The notes under the pieces are model-generated. The model searched no databases and was not told where the DNA came from. It was given only the letters and a program-made list of their open reading frames with translations. Source: Pedobacter foliorum (GTDB taxonomy: Bacteria > Bacteroidota > Bacteroidia > Sphingobacteriales > Sphingobacteriaceae). Taken from it: a stretch of DNA of 64,000 nt. The stretch is taken from contig NZ_JABSNU010000003.1 in assembly GCF_013266735.1 (NCBI RefSeq), positions 124,001 through 188,000 of the forward strand, in the 5' to 3' direction. This document shows, one piece after another, positions 1 through 10,238 of this stretch (its first letter is position 1; every line of letters begins with the position of its first letter). A program made the translations under genes and the position numbers.

Positions 1-2090
1 TCATATCCTGCCATATCATTTTTGTAAGTAGAAAAATTCAATATACCATCTTCAAGTCTATTTCCTAAAAAGTACCTGTGATTTATGATTTCTATAGACC
101 TTATTTTATGTGGGTCAATTTTCATGAGTTTTGCGGTATTGAAAATAGGTGTGCCATTTAATATTATTAACGGATTGGAATTGAGTAAGCCATTGGGTGT
201 TATCACTCTCAATCCTGTTTCACCTGTTTCCTTTACCATGTACACCTCTGAAACGAATTCTCTGAATACTTCTTTCATAGTAGGAAAACGAACATAATCA
301 TTCATCATATATCGTTTAAATGGATTTACATAAAAAGCAGATGTATCCGAAGGATATTGAAACATTTCCCTTAGTTTGAGTCCAAAATAGGAATTTTGAA
401 TTACGTTGTTCCTGTTCCAGGCAGTAAGGTCTGCGGTTTTAAATTGTGAAAGGTCTAAAGAAGGATATTTTACATTGGAATGCTGCTCTGAAAATGGGCT
501 GTAAAGGGTAATTGTAGATGTTGTGTCTTTCAGTGAATTGATTTGAAGAACGACTTCATTATCGCCAAAATATTCCTTAACGTTGAATGTAAAAGATCCA
601 TCAGGTTTGGTATTGGTACTGGATATTTTTGCTTGGTTTCCGGGAACAGAAAAAAATAACCCAACATTATTCAGGGCATTTCCGAACTTATCTGTTGCTT
701 TTCCTGTGATCAGATGACCTTCATTTTCGGGAAGAAATTTTAGTATTTGCTGTTTATTGTTCAGTACATTATCCCAAGTATATTTACGCCACCCATTAGT
801 CAGCATCAGATTGTCAGCAGCTGCAATAGTTTCAGGCATATTTTTGAAATAGTAGTCAGGAGATTCAATATATCCTTTCAGCTCAGACTTTAACCATAGA
901 TAGCTTAAAATGTGCTCTTTATTGTCTGTCTGGAGCGCATCTGTTTTAAATACAGAAAGCGATAGATTGGCAATTTGGTGTGTCTTCTGCTGATCTATCG
1001 CAGAAACTTGTACGGTGACCATTTTTCGCAAGGGATATTCTTGCTTGTCTGTACTTGCATTGATATTTAAAACCTGTTCAACAGGCTTAAAAAACAATCG
1101 CCCGCAAATTGGAACTCCTGATGAATTAAAAATGGTGAAATTTGAAATCCCTGAGGCTAATTTCTCTTTATCAATAATGAACGAAGCCTTTCCTTGATTC
1201 GTTTTTATCCCTTGCGCATCCTTAATGACGTGGCTGCTGTGGGCGATCAGATAAATCATTTCGGAGGTATTTACAGTTGTCGAAATATCAATGCGAATCT
1301 TACCTGAAGTGGTATCTGCTATTTGCATTGCATATCCTTGTAGTTCAACTTTGGGGAGAGATTTTACGATCTTTTTGCCATTAACCGTCAGTATACACTT
1401 ATATTCCAAATCGGCAGATGGCTTAAGCTGAAATGTTCCGATACCAAATTTAAGTGAACTAAAACGCGTTATAGTGTCATTATGATTAACAATAGATGCT
1501 ATGTAGGCAAGTCCTTTTCCATCTTTTCCTATAACCTTACAGGCCACTTTACCGTTTATTCCGGTTATCATAGTTCCGCCTTCAGGAAAGAATTGAATAT
1601 CAATGTCCTCATCGCTGTTTTGTTGGTCGGTTATAAGGGCGCTTTGAGTATTTATGATACGGATTTGCTTTTCGAAGTAGTATTGAGCATCAAAATTTTT
1701 CATCCAGTTGGTATAAGCCCTTAGCTTGTAATTTCCCGAACTGACAGTTGTGGGCAAATAGATGGATCCAGATCCAGAGCCCTCATTTAATGAAATTTTT
1801 ACTTGCTGAATCGCGTTGTTAGCTGCATCTAAAATTTCAACATAGGCTATTTTACTCAAGTTTAAAGGGCTATTTAATATTCCATCCACATTATAGATTT
1901 TAAACCAGATTATTTCTGTTGCTAGATAGCTTTCTTTATCTGAATGGACAAACAACTTTTCCTGAAGATGTGTTTGATGATATTTAGTAAAAGCATTTTC
2001 CAAACTTTCAAGTGTTTGGGAGTTCGCATTTAAAGCCAGGAGTAAAACAATTATTTTTACTAAAATCCCTGTCAGAATTTTGTGTTTCAT
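1..2090 (-). CDS. Large exported protein with beta-sandwich repeats, C-terminus off the left edge
   Basis: The frame is open from an ATG at 2090 to the window edge (about 696 codons, no stop), so the C-terminus is missing. The N-terminus has a signal peptide (KIIVLLLALNANSQ). It continues with HLQEKLFVHSDKESYLATE, an opening typical of Bacteroidota MG2/alpha-2-macroglobulin-like surface proteins. The middle reads as successive beta-sandwich segments, including a carboxypeptidase-regulatory-like stretch (HLITGKATDKFGNALNNVGL). Near the edge the text resembles a TonB-plug-like region (GLRVITPNGLSNPLIILNG). The start lies 9 nt after the DUF4249 stop, so it is the last gene of the leftward operon. 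Function is unknown; a role on the cell surface with the adjacent TonB receptor is inferred from context. Confidence 0.7.
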   Translation of the reverse strand, partial: MKHKILTGILVKIIVLLLALNANSQTLESLENAFTKYHQTHLQEKLFVHSDKESYLATEIIWFKIYNVDGILNSPLNLSKIAYVEILDAANNAIQQVKISLNEGSGSGSIYLPTTVSSGNYKLRAYTNWMKNFDAQYYFEKQIRIINTQSALITDQQNSDEDIDIQFFPEGGTMITGINGKVACKVIGKDGKGLAYIASIVNHNDTITRFSSLKFGIGTFQLKPSADLEYKCILTVNGKKIVKSLPKVELQGYAMQIADTTSGKIRIDISTTVNTSEMIYLIAHSSHVIKDAQGIKTNQGKASFIIDKEKLASGISNFTIFNSSGVPICGRLFFKPVEQVLNINASTDKQEYPLRKMVTVQVSAIDQQKTHQIANLSLSVFKTDALQTDNKEHILSYLWLKSELKGYIESPDYYFKNMPETIAAADNLMLTNGWRKYTWDNVLNNKQQILKFLPENEGHLITGKATDKFGNALNNVGLFFSVPGNQAKISSTNTKPDGSFTFNVKEYFGDNEVVLQINSLKDTTSTITLYSPFSEQHSNVKYPSLDLSQFKTADLTAWNRNNVIQNSYFGLKLREMFQYPSDTSAFYVNPFKRYMMNDYVRFPTMKEVFREFVSEVYMVKETGETGLRVITPNGLLNSNPLIILNGTPIFNTAKLMKIDPHKIRSIEIINHRYFLGNRLEDGILNFSTYKNDMAGY

Positions 2091-2099
2091 ATAGATGTG

Positions 2100-3236
2100 T
2101 TATTGTGGCCAGAAATTCGGTTTGGTTTTAGTGCCCCTTGTTGTACAATCGACGCAAAATACACTTGATACATAATAAGCTTCTACAAATCCTTTAAAAC
2201 CATATACGGCATAAACAGGTGTAGCTTTATTTGGATTATTGAAAATAACGCCCGTCTCTGAAATATGAAGAGAATCCAGTTTACATGTAAATAGTTCTTC
2301 TTTTTCCCAAGTTTGAGGAAGCTCCGCTTTGTCAATAAATATTCTTTTTGTGCTTGCCGATCCCGCGCCAATATAACCGAGTACTTTTTCATCCGGATTG
2401 TTTGTGCATTTTAGATTTCCCAATACAAATGAGGGCTGTGGATCGAATATTGAACCTAAATTCTCCGTGTTTTTCTTGAGCGTTTCCCAGTATTTATATT
2501 CCTTCTCAGACATTGTGTACTGTTTAAGTAGAATACTATATTTAATGGATAGCTTTTCTTCGTTTGAACGAATAAATAGTATAGGGGCTTTAGACAAAAT
2601 ATCATTAGTAAGCCGAGCTGTTGATGCTACCGTAATTTGGCTGGAATGATCATTTCCAAAACAGGAGTAAATATCTTCTGTGTCCGGGTTTCTCTTTACT
2701 AATTTATCCCCTTTCAAAATTATTGAGGAGAAGTAATTGGAAACAAATTGCCAAGTTTGATCGTATTCGAATCGATAATATCTGCTATTGTTATTTACAT
2801 CATGGCTACTTGCGTTAATTTGAAGGCCATCTGGTTTAATATCCCATGAGATGTCATCAATTTTAGGACTTATCTTAGGCTCTACAAAATCTGATAAATA
2901 GATATTACCGTTTGTCGTTATTATTTTTAAACGATACTTTGTCGGATTTCCAATTGGCAATGCCCATTCACCATATTTACCGTTTCCTTTTTCTCCTATG
3001 TTATAGGTCTTATTGTCATCGCCCTCCACTACAACTATGGCATGTAATTCTGGTTTAGATTGTGTGTCTGTTAAGTTTGATGTGCGGCTTAAAGTGATGA
3101 TAGTAGAATCTCCCCCTGCATTTATAAAGCCCTCTACAACGAGATAGTTTACGTCTTTTGTGATAACCTCTGGTGTATATGGTTTTTTACATGACCATAA
3201 GACCAAACACATATAAAATAGGAAGTATTTTTTCAT
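2100..3236 (-). CDS. DUF4249-family lipoprotein
   Basis: 378 aa. The N-terminus is a lipoprotein signal (FYMCLVLWSCKKPYTPEV) with the predicted lipidated Cys at residue 16. VNYLVVEGFINAGGDSTIIT and the later FVEPKISPKIDDISW segment fit DUF4249, a family found next to TonB-dependent receptors in Bacteroidota. A cluster of Cys at the C-terminus (VFCVDCTTRG) is characteristic. The start is 3 nt after the stop of the receptor gene, so translation is probably coupled. It is likely an outer-membrane-anchored partner of the receptor; the ligand is unknown. Family assignment is from motif pattern, not a profile search. Confidence 0.8.
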   Translation of the reverse strand: MKKYFLFYMCLVLWSCKKPYTPEVITKDVNYLVVEGFINAGGDSTIITLSRTSNLTDTQSKPELHAIVVVEGDDNKTYNIGEKGNGKYGEWALPIGNPTKYRLKIITTNGNIYLSDFVEPKISPKIDDISWDIKPDGLQINASSHDVNNNSRYYRFEYDQTWQFVSNYFSSIILKGDKLVKRNPDTEDIYSCFGNDHSSQITVASTARLTNDILSKAPILFIRSNEEKLSIKYSILLKQYTMSEKEYKYWETLKKNTENLGSIFDPQPSFVLGNLKCTNNPDEKVLGYIGAGSASTKRIFIDKAELPQTWEKEELFTCKLDSLHISETGVIFNNPNKATPVYAVYGFKGFVEAYYVSSVFCVDCTTRGTKTKPNFWPQ

Positions 3237-3239
3237 AGT

Positions 3240-5999
3240 TTAAAATCTGATATTATAGTTGATGAAAGGAATTGCGGTGGCAAATATGGAGAGCTTATAT
3301 CCATTAATAGATCCGTTATTGGAAGTAAAATAGGTTGAATACGCATTTTGCCGACCAGTTAGGTTATATACTCCGATGGTCCATGAATTATGGGTTAGTT
3401 GTTTAATTTTGTGATTGCCTTCGATATTAAATGAGATATCGGACCTGAAATAATCAGGAATCCTATATTGATTCCTATCTGAGTATAATACGCGAATGGA
3501 ACCGGCATATTCGTATTTGGCTATTGGTAATGTTATTGGTCTGCCAGTACTGTATGCAATATTAATTGACATACTATATCTATGCGTGAATCTATAATTG
3601 CCAGTAAAGTTAAAATCGTGAGGTTTGTCGGCATTTCCTGGGTAATATGCTCCATTGTTAATCAGATCGCCTTGGCTTGCGTCTGTCATGCGTAACAAGG
3701 TTCTTGAATAGGTATAGCTAACCCACCCATTTAAGGCGCCAGCATTCTTTTTTATCATGAACTCCGCACCATATGCTTCTCCTTCTGTTCTTACTACATC
3801 CGTCTCGATATGATCATTTAAAACCAAGGTAGCTCCGCTTTTATAATCAAGGTAATCCTTTAGTTTTTTATAGTAGCCTTCAGCAGAGAATTCAATGGTG
3901 TTTGATTTGTTGTTCTTGTAAATTCCAAGAGAAATCTGGCTGCCCTTTTGTGGTTTGATATTAGGGTCGCTAAGTTTCCATATGTCTGTTGGAGATATGG
4001 ATGTTGAATTGGAAAGGAGGTGTATGTATTGGTTCAACGTATTGTAGCCACCCTTTACCGATAAATTATCTGCGATGCTATATCTAAAGGAAGCCCTGAT
4101 TTCAGGGTTTTGATAAGTCCTTATAATCTTTCCTGATCCATAAGTTTTAGATCCGGTTTTATTATTCTCTTCTATTGGTAATCCCGGGGCATAATTGTTT
4201 ACAGTGTTCGGACCGAGGTAGTTATAAAGGCTATAGCGAAGTCCAAGGTTTACAGATAGTTTTGAACTTATGTCAAATCGATCACCGATATAAATTGCAG
4301 TTTCTAGTGCTTTTTCATTGGCAATGAGCTTAGTGCTCACTAAAGAAGATTCTCCTGAAGGAGTATATTCTCCGGGACTTAGATTGTAATATATGGTATT
4401 GATTCCAAAATCTATTGTGTGTTGATTGTTCAATACATAACTAAAGTCGGCCTTTGCGCTACCTTGTTTAACTCCGAAAAAAAGATTGTATGCGGTTATT
4501 GGGTTCGATTCAGACTGGACATTGTAGTTATATCCTGAATAGGACCCCATCAGATTCCCATATAATTTTTCATTAAATACGTGTTTCCACCTTAAGGATA
4601 GATTATTGTTGGCGTATTTATAACTAGTGTCGCTGTTGAGCTTAAATTTATCGGCACTGAAATAAGATGATAGTAGCAGACTATTTTTTTCATTTATTTT
4701 ATGACTTATATCGAGGTTAAAATCGTAAAAGGATGCGCGACTATTTTTATACTCTTTTGGCAAAAGATTAAGAAGCCAGTTGGCGTAAGTGGTTCTGCCT
4801 CCAAATAGGAAGGATGTTTTTCCACTGTCAATTGGGCCTTCAATATTTAAACGGCTGGTTAAAAGGCCTATTCCTGCCGATCCTGTAAACTTATTCTTAT
4901 TTCCTTCCCTGTTGGTTACTTCTAAAACCGACGATAGCCGCCCTCCATACTTTTGGGGGATACTGCTTTTATACAGCTCTATATCTCTAACTAACTCCGG
5001 GTTAAATGCAGAGAAAAAACCAAAAAAATGAGCCGGACTAAAAACCGTAACATCATTTAGTAAGACAAGGTTTTGATCTGTGGAACCGCCGCGTACATTA
5101 AACCCGGTACTCGCTTCTCCAACAGACTTCACCCCAGGGAGGGTTAAAACAACTCTTAAAATATCTGCTTCGCCAAATACAACCGGAACTTGCTTTATGC
5201 TTTTTATATCTAGCCTGTTTACCCCAAGTTCTACAGCTTTAACATTTCTTATTTTCTCTGCAGAGATATTAACTTCATTTAAGGTGAAAACTTGTGGCTG
5301 AAGTTCGAAATTAAGTCTGCCGTTTGTGTAAAGCATAATTTGTCGATAAGCATCCTGCATCCCCAGAGATTTAATTAAAAGCTTATTTTTTCCGGATGGT
5401 AGTGTAATGCTAAAATAGCCACTATTATTAGTTGCACCTAATGCAGAAGTATTGTTCTGAAGGAAAATTGTGGCATCTGGAACTATCTCGCCTGTTCTGT
5501 TACTAATTATAAAGCCAGATAAAACAGATGTGCCTGTAGGTAACTCATTCGATTTTTGACCAACTTCATATAGTTTGTTCGCAACTCGGGCGAGGGGAAT
5601 TTCGCCTGAAAGCTCATGGGTATTTGAAAGAGATTCTTCATCTTTTAATTCAGGGTCTTTTGAATGGACTGAGGCTATTTCAAAGTTTATTTCTTTTCCT
5701 TTTGTCAGAAATATCTGATTATTATATATTGAATATCTGATATCGGTTTTGAAGAATAAGCTATCTAAAAATTGATTAATTGGGAGGTTCTCCGCCTTGA
5801 AGCTAAAGGCATAATTGTCAAAATCTTTCTCATTGTAGAAAAACTGAAGGGTAGATTTAAGTTCTAGTTCTTTAACTATCTGATCAATTTTTGCCTTTTG
5901 AAAATTCTCATTGATTATAGTCTTGTTTTCCTGAGCCGATATTTTGGAGAGTATACAAAGGATAAAAACAAGAAGAAAGAGCGTCTTTTTTGTTGTCAT
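3240..5999 (-). CDS. TonB-dependent outer membrane receptor with N-terminal STN domain
   Basis: 919 aa. Order seen: signal peptide (residues 1-22, ILSKISAQ), STN/secretin-like domain (about 28-95, FQKAKIDQIVKELELKSTLQ), linker, carboxypeptidase-regulatory-like beta-sandwich (about 160-245), plug (about 265-370, FNVRGGSTDQNLVLLNDVTV) and a 22-strand-type barrel ending in aromatic INYNIRF. This is the usual layout for Bacteroidota active importers. The STN domain suggests signalling through an anti-sigma partner, but no FecR or sigma gene is adjacent. There is no SusD gene; the partners are DUF4249 and a macroglobulin-like protein. The start lies directly against the stop of the 241-aa gene. 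Substrate unknown. Confidence 0.9.
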   Translation of the reverse strand: MTTKKTLFLLVFILCILSKISAQENKTIINENFQKAKIDQIVKELELKSTLQFFYNEKDFDNYAFSFKAENLPINQFLDSLFFKTDIRYSIYNNQIFLTKGKEINFEIASVHSKDPELKDEESLSNTHELSGEIPLARVANKLYEVGQKSNELPTGTSVLSGFIISNRTGEIVPDATIFLQNNTSALGATNNSGYFSITLPSGKNKLLIKSLGMQDAYRQIMLYTNGRLNFELQPQVFTLNEVNISAEKIRNVKAVELGVNRLDIKSIKQVPVVFGEADILRVVLTLPGVKSVGEASTGFNVRGGSTDQNLVLLNDVTVFSPAHFFGFFSAFNPELVRDIELYKSSIPQKYGGRLSSVLEVTNREGNKNKFTGSAGIGLLTSRLNIEGPIDSGKTSFLFGGRTTYANWLLNLLPKEYKNSRASFYDFNLDISHKINEKNSLLLSSYFSADKFKLNSDTSYKYANNNLSLRWKHVFNEKLYGNLMGSYSGYNYNVQSESNPITAYNLFFGVKQGSAKADFSYVLNNQHTIDFGINTIYYNLSPGEYTPSGESSLVSTKLIANEKALETAIYIGDRFDISSKLSVNLGLRYSLYNYLGPNTVNNYAPGLPIEENNKTGSKTYGSGKIIRTYQNPEIRASFRYSIADNLSVKGGYNTLNQYIHLLSNSTSISPTDIWKLSDPNIKPQKGSQISLGIYKNNKSNTIEFSAEGYYKKLKDYLDYKSGATLVLNDHIETDVVRTEGEAYGAEFMIKKNAGALNGWVSYTYSRTLLRMTDASQGDLINNGAYYPGNADKPHDFNFTGNYRFTHRYSMSINIAYSTGRPITLPIAKYEYAGSIRVLYSDRNQYRIPDYFRSDISFNIEGNHKIKQLTHNSWTIGVYNLTGRQNAYSTYFTSNNGSINGYKLSIFATAIPFINYNIRF

Positions 6000-6725
6000 T
6001 TATTTCAAAGTTTCGTAGTACATGGTTCCCTTAATCAGGTAATTTTCATTATTTTCAGAATAGTTTATCTTGTTTTGCTTTAAGTAGTCTCTTACTTTAG
6101 CTTTTTTATCTTTAAAGAAGTTTAAAAAGCTTCCTTTAGAATTTATCCTATAAAAGGATCCTTCTTCCTCGATATAATAGTCAACACGTTCTAGGAATAT
6201 TTTTTCCAGAGCTGAAACACCATCATTGGTGTTTTTTATCGTCTTGGATCTTTTTACGTAGAGTTTGGTCTTTCCATCCGTTCGTAAATCGTAGAAACCA
6301 GGAGAAATGATGTTATTCTGAATATTTAGATATACAAAATGATGATCCATTAGCCAGAAGTCGCTTACCCTTTCACTAATTGGGGTAAAGGATATATTGG
6401 TGTTTGTGTCCAAAACTACAAGTAAGTCTTTTGCCAGGTCATATTTTGCTATGACATTTTTAAATAAAACTTGATTATAAATTACATCTGCTTTTTTCCA
6501 ATCTTTTTCATTTAGGAAATTTGCAGATCCCTTAAACAAACGATTATAAGGATAATATTCCAACCCATTATAAAGTCCTCTTTGAACATCCATTTGAGTA
6601 TTAAATACATCGGTAATTTTATTAAGAGCAAGAGTTCTTTGGATTGTATCTGTTTTATCTTGACATAGAGCAACCTGGCTTTCAAAAAGGCCTACTGAAA
6701 GAAGTATTAATAAAATGTTTCTCAT
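6000..6725 (-). CDS. Exported hypothetical protein, first gene of the TonB receptor operon
   Basis: 241 aa with a clear signal peptide (NILLILLSVGLFESQVALCQ). The remainder is mixed alpha/beta with GLYNGLEYYPYNRLFKGSAN and a lysine-rich, predicted helical C-terminal part (NFFKDKKAKVRDYLKQNKI). I do not recognise a named family. Its stop codon abuts the receptor ATG without any gap, so it is co-transcribed with the receptor, the DUF4249 lipoprotein and the large exported protein. Probably periplasmic; role unknown. Confidence 0.7.
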   Translation of the reverse strand: MRNILLILLSVGLFESQVALCQDKTDTIQRTLALNKITDVFNTQMDVQRGLYNGLEYYPYNRLFKGSANFLNEKDWKKADVIYNQVLFKNVIAKYDLAKDLLVVLDTNTNISFTPISERVSDFWLMDHHFVYLNIQNNIISPGFYDLRTDGKTKLYVKRSKTIKNTNDGVSALEKIFLERVDYYIEEEGSFYRINSKGSFLNFFKDKKAKVRDYLKQNKINYSENNENYLIKGTMYYETLK

Positions 6726-6822
6726 TGGTTTAATGTTTAAATAATATATCAGGTAGCGAAATACTATTTAGTTTTCTTTTTATTTAGAAGCAGATCAAAC
6801 TGTATTCTTGTTTAATCTGGTT

Positions 6823-7737
6823 TTAAGTTAGCGTTTTAGGAGAATGTAAGGTCGCGTTTTTCTCCTCTACTGCTAATTTAACAAAATTTCCTAATATTAA
6901 AGCTCTATTGTCATCAACATGACCTGTAGGGAAGTTAAAGCAAACAGGATAATCATACTCCTTTACAATTTCCCAAATCACCTCTTCGGGGCTAGAGCCA
7001 AATGGAATAGTTTCTGCTTCAACCTCGTTAAAGGCACCTACAATTAATCCTTTTAACTTTGCCAGTTTACCACTGCGTTTAAGCATGCGTATCATCCTGT
7101 CTATAGAATATTCGTGTTCTCCAACATCCTCTAAGAACAAGATTTTGTCGGTATAATCCATTTCTGATACCGAACCTTGGGTCATTACCAAAAGCGTTAA
7201 ATTACCACCAATTAGCACTCCTTCGACACTGCCTACCTTGTTTGAGAAACCACCAGAAGGACATTCATAGCTGATGCTTTCGCCAAATAAAGCTTGCCTT
7301 AGCGATTCCAAAGATTCGGGAGAGGCTGTGTCAAAAGTATATGGCATTTGGCCATGAATGCTCTGCATATTAAACTGTGCAAGCAAATGAGAAAGTAGGA
7401 TGGTTATGTCGCTAAAGCCAATAATCCACTTTGGATGAGCTATAAACTCAGTAAAGTCCAGGTCATCTATAATTCGGATTGTCCCATAACCGCCTCTGCC
7501 AGCTATAATCGCCTTAATCTCCGGATCATCTAAAAAAGTTTGCAGATCCTGAGCCCTTAAACTATCGTCGCCGGCAAATTGATTGTGCGCAGCGTGTACC
7601 GTTTTACCGATTACAACTTCCAACCCCCAAGTCTCAAAAACGCTGATTGCATAAGCAATGCTGCGGGGTAATTTCTTGGCTGGACAAACTATTGCAATTT
7701 TGTCACCTTTTTTTAAATATGCTGGCTGTTTAATCAT
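6823..7737 (-). CDS. ldcA: LD-carboxypeptidase, S66 family
   Basis: 304 aa from the ATG at 7737 ([20 protein letters not shown]), a typical start for the family. The frame stays open upstream to 7848, but that stretch is antisense to metG and is not used. LdcA cleaves the terminal D-Ala from tetrapeptide stems during peptidoglycan recycling in the cytoplasm. Visible features are the GRGGYGT loop, the nucleophile motif IGFSDIT, the Glu in [14 protein letters not shown] and the His in [12 protein letters not shown], so the Ser-Glu-His set is complete. It is divergent from metG with about 40 bp between the two starts, so the two promoters must overlap. Length is normal. Confidence 0.9.
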   Translation of the reverse strand: MIKQPAYLKKGDKIAIVCPAKKLPRSIAYAISVFETWGLEVVIGKTVHAAHNQFAGDDSLRAQDLQTFLDDPEIKAIIAGRGGYGTIRIIDDLDFTEFIAHPKWIIGFSDITILLSHLLAQFNMQSIHGQMPYTFDTASPESLESLRQALFGESISYECPSGGFSNKVGSVEGVLIGGNLTLLVMTQGSVSEMDYTDKILFLEDVGEHEYSIDRMIRMLKRSGKLAKLKGLIVGAFNEVEAETIPFGSSPEEVIWEIVKEYDYPVCFNFPTGHVDDNRALILGNFVKLAVEEKNATLHSPKTLT

Positions 7738-7749
7738 TAGTAAAACACT

Positions 7750-7757
7750 TATCTTTG
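7750..7757 (+). promoter_or_regulatory. Putative -7 box of metG
   Basis: TATCTTTG matches the Bacteroidota -7 consensus TAnnTTTG. It lies 20 nt upstream of the TTG chosen as the metG start and inside the ldcA-metG divergent gap. Its position argues against any metG start upstream of it. No good -33 TTTG is visible. Confidence 0.55.
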
Positions 7758-7777
7758 ACAAAATAATAAAAATAGTT

Positions 7778-9886
7778 TTGGATAACAGTAAAATAAAGAG
7801 ATATACAGTTACGGCAGCATTGCCATATACTAACGGACCGGTACACATTGGACACCTGGCTGGCGTTTATTTGCCTGCCGATACCTATGTAAGGTACCTT
7901 CGCTCTAATAAAAGAGATGTAAAGTTTATTTGTGGATCTGATGAAAATGGTGTTCCCATTACCCTAAAGGCCAAAAAAGAAGGAACTACACCTCAGGCGA
8001 TAGTAGATAAATACCATAAAATTATTGGAGATTCTTTTAAAGAACTTGGTGTTTCATTTGATATTTATCACCGTACATCTTCGCTGATGCACCATCAAAC
8101 TGCGTCTGACTTTTTCGAAACACTTTACAATAAAGGTGTTTTTACAGAAGAAGTAACCGAGCAGTATTATGATGAAAAAGCACAGACTTTCTTAGCTGAC
8201 AGATATATTACCGGTACTTGCCCTAAGTGTGGTAACGAGAATGCATATGGCGATCAGTGCGAAAACTGTGGAAGTACTTTAAATGCAACTGATCTTATCA
8301 ATCCTAAATCTACCTTATCTGGCGAAAAACCGGTAAGGAAAGAAACCAAAAACTGGTTTTTACCACTTGATAAATACGAAGATCAATTAAGAACATATAT
8401 TGAAAGCCATAAAGAGTGGAGACCAAATGTTTATGGGCAGTGCCAAAGTTGGTTAAACGCGGGTTTACAGCCTCGTGCGATGACCAGAGACCTTGACTGG
8501 GGAATTAAAGTTCCGGTTAAAGGTGCAGATGGTAAAGTTCTGTATGTATGGTTTGATGCGCCTATCGGTTACATCTCGGCAACAAAAGAACTTTTCGAAT
8601 ATGCTCGTTTAGGTATTTGGAACCCTAAAGCCGAAGAATATTACATCAACCAAAATGGTGTTGAAAATGGCAATTGGGAACAATATTGGAAAGACGATGA
8701 AACCAAACTGGTTCACTTTATCGGTAAAGACAATATCGTATTCCACTGTGTTATTTTTCCGGCAATGTTAATGGCTCATGGCGATTATATATTGGCTGAT
8801 AATGTACCCGCAAATGAATTCCTGAACCTAGAAGGTCAAAAAATATCGACTTCTAAAAACTGGGCTGTTTGGCTTGATGAATATCTTGTAGAGTTTAAAG
8901 ATAAGCAAGATGTTTTACGCTACGTTTTAACCGCTACAGCTCCAGAAACAAAGGATAACGACTTTACCTGGAAAGATTTTCAGGCAAGAAATAACAATGA
9001 ATTGGTTGCCATTTTAGGTAACTTCATTAACAGGGTAGTGGTTTTAACCCATAAGTATTTTGATGGTAAAGTGCCAACATGTATGGTTATCACGCCAGAA
9101 GATCAGCAAGTAATTGACGATTTGGCTGCATTCCCTGCAAAAGTAAGTGCTTCGATAGAAAACTATCGTTTCAGAGAGGCTTTGGCTGAGGTAATGAATG
9201 TTGCTCGTTTGGGTAATAAATACCTTGCCGATACTGAGCCTTGGAAAGTAATAAAAACTGACGAAGATCGTGTACGTACCATCTTAAATATCAGCTTGCA
9301 AATTGCTGCTACCATAGAAATACTGATTGAGCCATTCTTACCATTTACTGCCGATAAACTGCAAAAAATGCTGAACTACGGTGGTCATTTATGGGAAGAT
9401 GCAGGTAAAATGGGGCTCTTAAAACGTGGACATCAGATTAACGAAGCAGTATTGTTGTTCGATAAAATTGAAGACGAAACCGTACAAGCACAAATAGATA
9501 AGCTTAACCAAAGCAAGGCTGATAATATAGCTTCAACAGCTGTTGTGGAGCCTGCGAAAGAGAATATCCAATTTGAGCAGTTTACTGCAATTGACATTAG
9601 GGTAGCTACAATTGTGGCAGCAGAAAAGGTTGAAAAGACTAAAAAACTGCTTAAACTTACTCTTGATACAGGTATAGATCAGCGAACTGTTGTTTCGGGT
9701 ATCGCCGAATTTTATAAACCAGAAGAGGTAATTGGGCAACAAGTTAGTTTAGTTGTAAACCTTGCTCCTCGTGAAATTAAAGGAATCCTGTCTCAGGGAA
9801 TGATCTTAATGTCGGAGGATTCCGATGGCAAACTAGCTTTCGTATCGCCAGTTCAAAATCATAGCAACGGTAGCATAATCAGATAA
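7778..9886 (+). CDS. metG: Methionyl-tRNA synthetase with C-terminal tRNA-binding domain
   Basis: 702 aa from TTG at 7778 ([20 protein letters not shown]). The only in-frame ATG upstream (7658) lies inside ldcA and upstream of the promoter, so a TTG start is preferred. It charges tRNA-Met with methionine in the cytoplasm. Visible: class I motif HIGH ([10 protein letters not shown]), the zinc-binding CP insertion (CPKCG then CENCG), the KMSKS equivalent KISTSKNW, the anticodon-binding helical domain, and a C-terminal Trbp111/EMAP-like OB domain ([20 protein letters not shown]) that aids dimerisation and tRNA binding. Full length for Bacteroidota. A hairpin follows the stop. Confidence 0.95.
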   Translation: MDNSKIKRYTVTAALPYTNGPVHIGHLAGVYLPADTYVRYLRSNKRDVKFICGSDENGVPITLKAKKEGTTPQAIVDKYHKIIGDSFKELGVSFDIYHRTSSLMHHQTASDFFETLYNKGVFTEEVTEQYYDEKAQTFLADRYITGTCPKCGNENAYGDQCENCGSTLNATDLINPKSTLSGEKPVRKETKNWFLPLDKYEDQLRTYIESHKEWRPNVYGQCQSWLNAGLQPRAMTRDLDWGIKVPVKGADGKVLYVWFDAPIGYISATKELFEYARLGIWNPKAEEYYINQNGVENGNWEQYWKDDETKLVHFIGKDNIVFHCVIFPAMLMAHGDYILADNVPANEFLNLEGQKISTSKNWAVWLDEYLVEFKDKQDVLRYVLTATAPETKDNDFTWKDFQARNNNELVAILGNFINRVVVLTHKYFDGKVPTCMVITPEDQQVIDDLAAFPAKVSASIENYRFREALAEVMNVARLGNKYLADTEPWKVIKTDEDRVRTILNISLQIAATIEILIEPFLPFTADKLQKMLNYGGHLWEDAGKMGLLKRGHQINEAVLLFDKIEDETVQAQIDKLNQSKADNIASTAVVEPAKENIQFEQFTAIDIRVATIVAAEKVEKTKKLLKLTLDTGIDQRTVVSGIAEFYKPEEVIGQQVSLVVNLAPREIKGILSQGMILMSEDSDGKLAFVSPVQNHSNGSIIR

Positions 9887-9929
9887 TCAGATAAGCTGAT
9901 TGCGCTACTGGCGCGTTTTAAATATTATT

Positions 9930-9967
9930 GAAGCCCATTTCTCTGTAGCAAACAGGAAATGGGCTTC
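9930..9967 (+). terminator. Hairpin terminator after metG
   Basis: A 12-bp perfect stem (GAAGCCCATTTC / GAAATGGGCTTC) with a 14-nt loop starts 43 nt after the metG stop. The following T-run is weak, so efficiency is uncertain. Confidence 0.65.
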
Positions 9968-10084
9968 TTCAGTTATAAAAGTCTTTAAAATAGAGCAGAG
10001 GTTAGGCGGTTTGTGCGGAGGTATTATTGTGTCCACAGTCCTTTAAGGGTGAGTGCATGCTGACTCCACCTTTTTTCTAGTAAA

Positions 10085-10106
10085 ACGTGGACTGAACGTG
10101 GACTGA
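10085..10106 (+). repeat. Tandem 11-bp direct repeat in the metG-tlpA-like gap
   Basis: ACGTGGACTGA occurs twice back to back, and an inverted partial copy (GTCCAC) lies at 10031. The gap 9887-10238 otherwise holds only the metG hairpin; no gene is apparent. The repeat could be an operator or a remnant of an old integration site; the sequence alone does not decide. Confidence 0.4.
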
Positions 10107-10238
10107 CTTTAGCCAAAAGATAGAATAAAGTGATGTGGCTGTGTTAAAGAAAGTTAAATCATTTTTTTGTTTAGCAGACCACACCTCTTTTTTCTTTATC
10201 TTCAAGAATCGGTTTGTATCTAAACAAAATTAGCGCTC

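Noticed and set aside
7658..7777. Upstream extension of metG to an ATG at 7658
   Set aside because: The extension is antisense to ldcA and lies before the TAnnTTTG box; conserved MetG sequence begins right after 7778.
7738..7848. Upstream extension of ldcA by 37 codons
   Set aside because: It is antisense to the metG N-terminus, whereas [15 protein letters not shown] is a typical LdcA start.
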